Both the position numbers and the translations under genes were made by a program. Under the pieces are notes generated by a model, which saw only the letters and a program-made list of their open reading frames with translations, searched no databases and was not told where the DNA came from. This document shows positions 5,646-9,493 of a stretch of 9,493 nucleotides of DNA, one piece after another. Position 1 is the stretch's first letter. The number at the start of each line of letters is the position of its first letter. This DNA is from Gammaproteobacteria bacterium (lineage in GTDB: Bacteria; Pseudomonadota; Gammaproteobacteria; Xanthomonadales; Xanthomonadaceae): assembly GCA_030431185.1 (NCBI GenBank), contig JAUIJO010000119.1, positions 1 through 9,493 on the forward strand. The letters run 5' to 3'.

Positions 5646-6287
5646 TCAGCGGTCGCGGATCGCCTCGTACAGCGCGACGGAGGTGCCGATGGCCCGGTCG
5701 TTCGTGATCGTCGCGAGTTCTTCGACCTCTCCCAGGTAGAGGCCGCCGGCGGCGAAGACGATCGTCGTGGGGCCGATCAAGACCTGTGGACCGACGATGC
5801 CCAGGGGCGCGGCGGGATCGAAGGAACTGTCCAGGGTCACTACGTAGCCCCCGACGGCCTTTGCACGCGGATCGTCGAAGACCATGCCCATCCCGCGCAT
5901 GATCGCTTCATCTTCGACCGGGTCCTGGGGAAGTTCGCTGACCGTGATGCCCACGGTGAGCGATCCGCCCTTGACGGCTTCGAAGATGTTGTCGCTCCTG
6001 GTGCGCGGCGTCATCCATGTGCAGCCCACGCCGTAGATGGCCCCGTCGCGATGCTTGCCCTGGCCGCTTTCCGAATCGTCCACCGGCACCAGCCCATCCA
6101 CCAGGCCACCCAGCAGCGATGCCATTTCATCGCAATCGGGCAGGGCTTCCAGGGAGGGTGCTTCCGGCGCAAGCCTCGTGGTGGCTTGCACCGCATCGGG
6201 CGAGTCCTTGCCGCAGGCGGTCATCGCGCAGGCGAGCAGCAGGGCGCTCCCGAGCCATCTGGCCCTCTTTTCCATCGTCCTTGTCAT
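5646..6287 (-). CDS. Lipoprotein of unknown function
   Basis: A 213-residue predicted lipoprotein. A basic start (MTRTMEKRAR) and hydrophobic core (WLGSALLLACAM) end in MTAC, with Cys25 the likely lipid site, followed by a polar linker. The first of two cysteines, Cys52 in LPDCDEMASLLGGLV, and Cys89 in YGVGCTW could form a disulfide. The order of a Cys-Asp start, an acidic linker, then GCTW recalls DUF3558-type lipoproteins, but I cannot claim membership. Later strands (TVGITVSELP, VVTLDSSFDP, TTIVFAAGGLYL) suggest a mixed alpha/beta domain. Three in-frame ATGs exist (6296, 6287, 6275). 6287 is chosen because AGGGA sits eight bases upstream. The thiolase gene ends 49 bases upstream on the same strand, so it may be its downstream partner. 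The function is not known. Confidence 0.82.
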   Translation of the reverse strand: MTRTMEKRARWLGSALLLACAMTACGKDSPDAVQATTRLAPEAPSLEALPDCDEMASLLGGLVDGLVPVDDSESGQGKHRDGAIYGVGCTWMTPRTRSDNIFEAVKGGSLTVGITVSELPQDPVEDEAIMRGMGMVFDDPRAKAVGGYVVTLDSSFDPAAPLGIVGPQVLIGPTTIVFAAGGLYLGEVEELATITNDRAIGTSVALYEAIRDR

Positions 6288-6336
6288 CCGTTCCATCCCT
6301 GATCGAAGCCAGACTGGTGCCCGCGCAGGATACGCG

Positions 6337-7614
6337 TCAGCGCTCGAGGATGGCCACCACGCCCATGCCGCCCGCCGTGCAGATCGAGACCAGGCAGCGA
6401 CCGCCGCCGCGGGCCTTGAGCTCCTTGGCCGCGGTCGCGACGATGCGCGCGCCGGTGGCCGCGAACGGGTGCCCGGTCGCCAGCGATGAGCCGTTGGGAT
6501 TGATCTTTTCCGGGTCGATCGCGCCCATCGCGCCATCCAGCCCGAGGCGGGTGCGGCAGTACTCCTCGCTCTCCCAGGCCTTCAGCGTGCACAGCACCTG
6601 GGCGGCGAACGCTTCGTGGATCTCGTAGATATCGAAGTCCTGCAGGGTCAGCCCGTTGCGCTTGAGCATCTCCGGCACCGCCACGGTCGGCGCCATCAGC
6701 AGGCCCTCGCCATGCACGAAGTCGACAGCGGCCACCTGCGCGTCGCGCAGGTAGCACAGCACCTCGTGGCCGTTCGCCTGCGCCCACTCCTCGGAGGCCA
6801 GCAGGCAGGCCGAGGCCCCGTCGGTGAGCGGGGTGGAATTGGCCGCGGTCAGGGTGCCGCGACCCGAGACCTTGTCGAACGCCGGCTTCAGCGTGGCCAG
6901 CTTCTCCATCGTCGAATCGGGCCGGAGGATGTTGTCGCGCGAGACGCCGCGGAACGGCACCACCAGGTCGTCCATGAAACCGCGCTCGTACGCCGCCGCC
7001 AGCTTCTGGTGCGAGGACAGCGCCCAGGCGTCCTGCGCTTCGCGGCTGATGTTCCATTGCTTGGCCATGTCCTCGCAGTGCTGGCCCATGCTCTTGCCCG
7101 TGCGCGGCTCGGCGACGCCCGGGAACTCGGGCTTGAGTTCGCGCAGCGAGAAGCCCTTGAACGCGGCCAGCTTGCCCTTGAAGTCGCACGCGGCATTGGC
7201 CGCGAGCAGGCGCCGGCGCAGCGCCTTGCCGTAGACGATCGGCACGTCGGAGGTGGTGTCGGAACCGCCGCCGATGCCCGATTCGATCTGCCCGGTCGCG
7301 ATCTTGTTGCCGACGGTGATGATGGAGTCCAGCGAGGTGCCGCAGGCACGCTGCAGGGTGAGGCCCGGCGTCAGCGGCGACAGGCCCGACGACAGCGCGG
7401 CCTCGCGGCCGAGGTTCCAGTCGCTGCTGTGCTTGATGACCGCGCCCATCGCCACTTCGCCGAGCTGCTTGCCATGCAGGCCGAACTTCTCGACCAGCGC
7501 GCCCAGCGTACGAACCGACATGCCTAGGTTGCCGACATCGGAATAGGCGCTGTTCTGGCGGCAGAACGGTATGCGGACGCCACCGAGTACGGCGACGGGA
7601 CGGGTTTGGCGCAT
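6337..7614 (-). CDS. Acetyl-CoA acetyltransferase / 3-ketoacyl-CoA thiolase (FadI-like)
   Basis: A complete 425-residue thiolase. These cytosolic enzymes cleave 3-ketoacyl-CoA with CoA in beta-oxidation or condense two acetyl-CoA in reverse. All four catalytic elements are present: nucleophile Cys91 in LQRACGTSLDS, His333 in EIHEAFAAQ, His382 in TGHPFAATGAR, and Cys412 in ICTAGGMG. TLTAANSTPLTDGASA (255-270) and the C-terminal order resemble E. coli FadI more than FadA or AtoB, by eye. Chain-length preference and direction cannot be read from sequence. ATG at 7614 has AGAGG seven bases upstream and fits the family N-terminus (PVAVLGGVRIPF). No hydroxyacyl-CoA dehydrogenase partner is in the window. 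The neighbours are a lipoprotein gene downstream and a divergent gene of unknown role upstream. Confidence 0.93.
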   Translation of the reverse strand: MRQTRPVAVLGGVRIPFCRQNSAYSDVGNLGMSVRTLGALVEKFGLHGKQLGEVAMGAVIKHSSDWNLGREAALSSGLSPLTPGLTLQRACGTSLDSIITVGNKIATGQIESGIGGGSDTTSDVPIVYGKALRRRLLAANAACDFKGKLAAFKGFSLRELKPEFPGVAEPRTGKSMGQHCEDMAKQWNISREAQDAWALSSHQKLAAAYERGFMDDLVVPFRGVSRDNILRPDSTMEKLATLKPAFDKVSGRGTLTAANSTPLTDGASACLLASEEWAQANGHEVLCYLRDAQVAAVDFVHGEGLLMAPTVAVPEMLKRNGLTLQDFDIYEIHEAFAAQVLCTLKAWESEEYCRTRLGLDGAMGAIDPEKINPNGSSLATGHPFAATGARIVATAAKELKARGGGRCLVSICTAGGMGVVAILER

Positions 7615-7776
7615 CGGGACACCTCTTGGAGCGAATGGACGGGCCGGAGGCACAGCATGCCTTTCACGGCGTGGGGGCATAATGAATATCGCGCATCGAT
7701 GCCCCGGAAGCCCCAGGGCATCGGCGAGTGTAGCGCCGCCCCCCGCATCGACCAAACGGTACCGTATCCTCCGCCC
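7615..7776. promoter_or_regulatory. Divergent control region with GCATCG repeats
   Basis: This 162-base gap must drive the thiolase (leftward) and the 306-aa gene (rightward). It contains an AT-rich patch GCATAATGAATATCG (7678-7692), the best place for a promoter on either strand. A perfect 10-base palindrome GCATCGATGC lies at 7693-7702. CGATGCCC (7697-7704) also pairs with GGGCATCG (7716-7723) as an 8-base inverted repeat with an 11-base loop. Another GCATCG lies at 7745-7750, and a 10-base palindrome ACGGTACCGT at 7756-7765 is just before the rightward start. TATCCT (7765-7770) could be a -10 box for a leaderless or near-leaderless message. Individual boxes are uncertain. Confidence 0.45.
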
Positions 7777-8697
7777 ATGACCGACGCCCACGACCCGATC
7801 CGCGACGCCGCCCTGGCCCCCCTGCACGTGCTCGGCGCACTGGCCCTGGAGCTGACGGCGGGCGCCGCGGTGACCCGCCATGCGCTGCCCCAGGGCGACG
7901 CGGGTGGGCTGGCCTCGTTGATCGCCGCCGACCTGGCCGGATTCGATCCGGACGCCGCGTCGCTCGACCTGGTCGTGGTCGGTGCGCATTACGATCCCGT
8001 CGAACTGCTTCGGCCGGGCTGGCCGCTCCACCGGGAGCTGGACGATCTCGCCGCGCGCGCGCCCCGCGACGGACACGAGGGGGGCCGGGTAATCGCCTTC
8101 GGCAGCCATGACGAACGCCTGCCCGGCGCGCTCACGCCCTCGCCCGACTACCCGGGTGGGACGCTGAGGCTGGTGCCGTTCGCGCTGTCGGGCGCACCCG
8201 GGCGGGTCGCCGAGGTCGGGGAGCGCTTCGAGACCACCCTGCTCGAGCAGGGCATGGCCGGTGCGGAAACCGCGCTGGAGGCGCAGGTGGCTTTCGGCGT
8301 GCGCGTCGAACACGCGCGTTACCTGACCATCCACGACCTCACCGCGATGACCTCGATGCAGTACGACCATGCAGGCCTGGGGCCGCTGTGGCCGCTACTG
8401 GAAACCGCGCTGCTCGAACCCGACGGCGAGGCCTGGCTGGACGCCGCCCCCGAACCGCTCGTGCATTACGTCGCCGGCGAGGCCCGCATCGCCCTGTTCC
8501 CGCCGCGCGCATGGCACGCGCGTTATGCCCCGGCGGAGCCCTGCGATACCGACGCGTGCCGCGAACGCCTGGAACGCCAGTACGAGCACTTCCAGGGCCG
8601 ACAGCGGCAGTTCGCCGCGGTCCTGGGTGCGCATGGCATGGCGGTGAACTTCGTGCACTGCGAGGATGCCGCGCGGGCACGCGAAGACCTCGCCTGA
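7777..8697 (+). CDS. Conserved-looking soluble protein of unknown function
   Basis: A 306-residue protein I do not recognise. It has no signal peptide and no membrane segment and is probably cytosolic. Codon use is that of a real high-GC gene. Visible elements are LDLVVVGAHYDPVELLRPGWPL at 63-84 (strand, then an aromatic turn), a Gly-rich GHEGGRVIAFGSHDERLPG at 99-117, LVHYVAGEARIALFPPRAW at 228-246, and a helical end CDTDACRERLERQYEHFQ with cysteines at 256 and 261 plus a later HCED (294-297). The VVVGAHYDP and AFGSHDERLPG stretches could be active-site or ligand-binding loops, which is only inference. ATG at 7777 is chosen because the frame upstream runs through the repeat-rich control region. 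There is no clear ribosome binding site, and a -10-like TATCCT seven bases before it suggests a leaderless message. It is divergent from the thiolase and converges on the CPBP protease gene with a 30-base gap. Confidence 0.82.
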   Translation: MTDAHDPIRDAALAPLHVLGALALELTAGAAVTRHALPQGDAGGLASLIAADLAGFDPDAASLDLVVVGAHYDPVELLRPGWPLHRELDDLAARAPRDGHEGGRVIAFGSHDERLPGALTPSPDYPGGTLRLVPFALSGAPGRVAEVGERFETTLLEQGMAGAETALEAQVAFGVRVEHARYLTIHDLTAMTSMQYDHAGLGPLWPLLETALLEPDGEAWLDAAPEPLVHYVAGEARIALFPPRAWHARYAPAEPCDTDACRERLERQYEHFQGRQRQFAAVLGAHGMAVNFVHCEDAARAREDLA

Positions 8698-8727
8698 CGC
8701 CACTGCATGGGGCGCGGAAACGACGCC

Positions 8728-9420
8728 TCAGACGCAGGCTCGATAGAGTTGGACCATCAGGTTCAACAGGAAGTGGGCGACCATGCATGTCAGCAGCGAT
8801 CCGGTGCGGATTCGAACCAGTCCCAAGTACAAACCGCTGATCAAGTAGTACCCGAACGTCAGCACCGTGGATTCCAGCGACCCGTTGTCGATCGCCTTGG
8901 GATGGAACAGGGTGAACGCGAGGCTGCTGATCCACAGCACTGCGCTCGGGCTGAACCACTTGCACAGCCATTCGAACGCCCAGCCCCGGAAGATCATCTC
9001 CTCGCATACCGGCGCAACCAACAAGGGCGTCAACAGGAAGAAGGGCCTCCAGTCCGCCGTCGAGCAGGCCTGGCTGAATGCGTTGCCGACGACTGCGCCC
9101 ATGCCCCCCGCGAAATAGGGAAGCGTCAACGGAAGCACGAGCGCCGGAGCGAGCCAGGCCAGGTTGCGATACTTGAACAGGCGCCCCGGTCGGTAGACAC
9201 GCCAACCACCGCCCCATGCAAGCAAAAGCAGGGCCAACAGGGCATAGCTGAAGTGATCGCCGACGAATACCAGCGGCAACCAGGCTGATGGGAACAGCGT
9301 GTACCCGGCTGTACTGTGCTCCGTGCTCCACGATACCCGCTTCTTTGAAGCGGGCTGATCACGCAGAAATCCTACAACGGTGACGGGATCCACTCCGCGG
9401 TACACGAGTGTGCATTTCAT
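8728..9420 (-). CDS. CPBP-family intramembrane metalloprotease
   Basis: A 230-residue polytopic membrane protein of the CPBP (CAAX protease/bacteriocin-processing, Abi) family. The three glutamate-protease motifs are intact: EExxxR as EEMIFR (140-145), FxxxH as FTLFH (169-173) and HxxxN as HFLLN (216-220). Membrane segments are visible at about 45-69, 87-104, 126-138, 159-172, 185-202 and 208-224. In other bacteria such enzymes process prenylated or small-peptide substrates or aid bacteriocin self-immunity. The substrate here is not evident and no bacteriocin-like gene is adjacent. A longer GTG start at 9435 is possible. ATG at 9420 is preferred because GGAAG lies four bases upstream. The first 40 residues are polar and unlike the core family. 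By eye the DNA here is less GC-rich (32 of 60 bases G or C at 9361-9420, against 46 of 60 at 4141-4200 in hemY), which may point to acquisition. Confidence 0.9.
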   Translation of the reverse strand: MKCTLVYRGVDPVTVVGFLRDQPASKKRVSWSTEHSTAGYTLFPSAWLPLVFVGDHFSYALLALLLLAWGGGWRVYRPGRLFKYRNLAWLAPALVLPLTLPYFAGGMGAVVGNAFSQACSTADWRPFFLLTPLLVAPVCEEMIFRGWAFEWLCKWFSPSAVLWISSLAFTLFHPKAIDNGSLESTVLTFGYYLISGLYLGLVRIRTGSLLTCMVAHFLLNLMVQLYRACV

Positions 9421-9477
9421 GCGTCTTCCGTACACTCGACCCGTGGACGGATGCTGGTCTGAAAGGCGCCTGCAGTC

Positions 9478-9493
9478 GTGAGCGACGATCCGC
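9478..9493 (+). CDS. Possible GTG start of a further gene (cut by the window edge)
   Basis: GTG at 9478 opens a frame reading MSDDP before the edge. An in-frame stop at 9460-9462 makes it the first usual start codon in that frame, and an AAGG-type purine run lies about 11 bases upstream, rather far. It would be divergent from the CPBP protease gene with a 57-base gap. Five codons cannot establish a gene. Confidence 0.22.

Noticed and set aside
5148..6302. A 384-codon plus-strand frame crossing the exported protein and the antisense of the 213-aa lipoprotein
   Set aside because: It runs through two genes and the hairpin between them and shows no domain. Both real genes are better supported in other frames.
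7614..8370. N-terminal extension of the thiolase frame to 8370 (677 codons in all)
   Set aside because: The extension is antisense to the 306-aa gene. The thiolase family N-terminus and its ribosome binding site lie at 7614.
8339..9331. A 330-codon frame antisense to the 306-aa gene end and overlapping the CPBP gene
   Set aside because: No recognisable domain. The CPBP motifs EExxxR, FxxxH and HxxxN occur in the other frame.
1..9493. A mobile element, CRISPR array or defence island
   Set aside because: No transposase, integrase, direct-repeat array or defence-type domain was found. The CPBP protease alone does not establish a defence locus.

Overview
The window reads as chromosomal DNA of a high-GC gammaproteobacterium, most likely of the Xanthomonadaceae/Lysobacteraceae (Xanthomonas, Lysobacter or Luteimonas-like). 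This rests on the GC-rich third positions, the N-terminus of a Xanthomonas-type SecB, and a hemD-hemX-hemY cluster next to a rhodanese/secB neighbourhood. Genus assignment is inference. No rRNA, tRNA, CRISPR array, transposase or integrase was seen, and there is no gene-free stretch above 300 bases.

Left arm (1-1884), all minus strand and read right to left: a YiiD_C-type hotdog thioesterase, a small lipoprotein, a membrane-anchored rhodanese, a structured 205-base gap, and the first 53 codons of secB running off the left edge. In E. coli the related order is yibN-grxC-secB-gpsA. Here there is no room for grxC between the rhodanese and secB.

Centre (2000-5580), plus strand: hemD (uroporphyrinogen-III synthase), then hemX and hemY, two membrane-anchored proteins that accompany hemD in many proteobacteria. 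The last two overlap by four bases. hemC, which often precedes hemD, is not in the window. A small exported protein of unknown role with its own strong ribosome binding site follows hemY. Inverted repeats with similar half-sites (G-T/A-ACAGG ... CCTGT-A/T-C) lie in the gap upstream of hemD and in the gap upstream of hemX, possibly a shared regulatory element.

Right arm (5646-9493): a lipoprotein of unknown role and a FadI-like thiolase (minus strand, probably one transcript, thiolase first). A divergent control region rich in GCATCG repeats follows, then a 306-residue soluble protein of unknown function (plus strand). Last is a CPBP-family intramembrane protease (minus strand) in DNA that looks less GC-rich than the rest. 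A possible GTG start of another plus-strand gene lies at the right edge.

Overall the window is mainly housekeeping: protein export, haem synthesis and acyl-CoA metabolism, with several lineage-type hypothetical proteins. I found no convincing new multi-gene system. The best leads are the paired dyads around hemD, the missing grxC, the divergent region at 7615-7776, and the unassigned 306-aa, 102-aa and 213-aa proteins.
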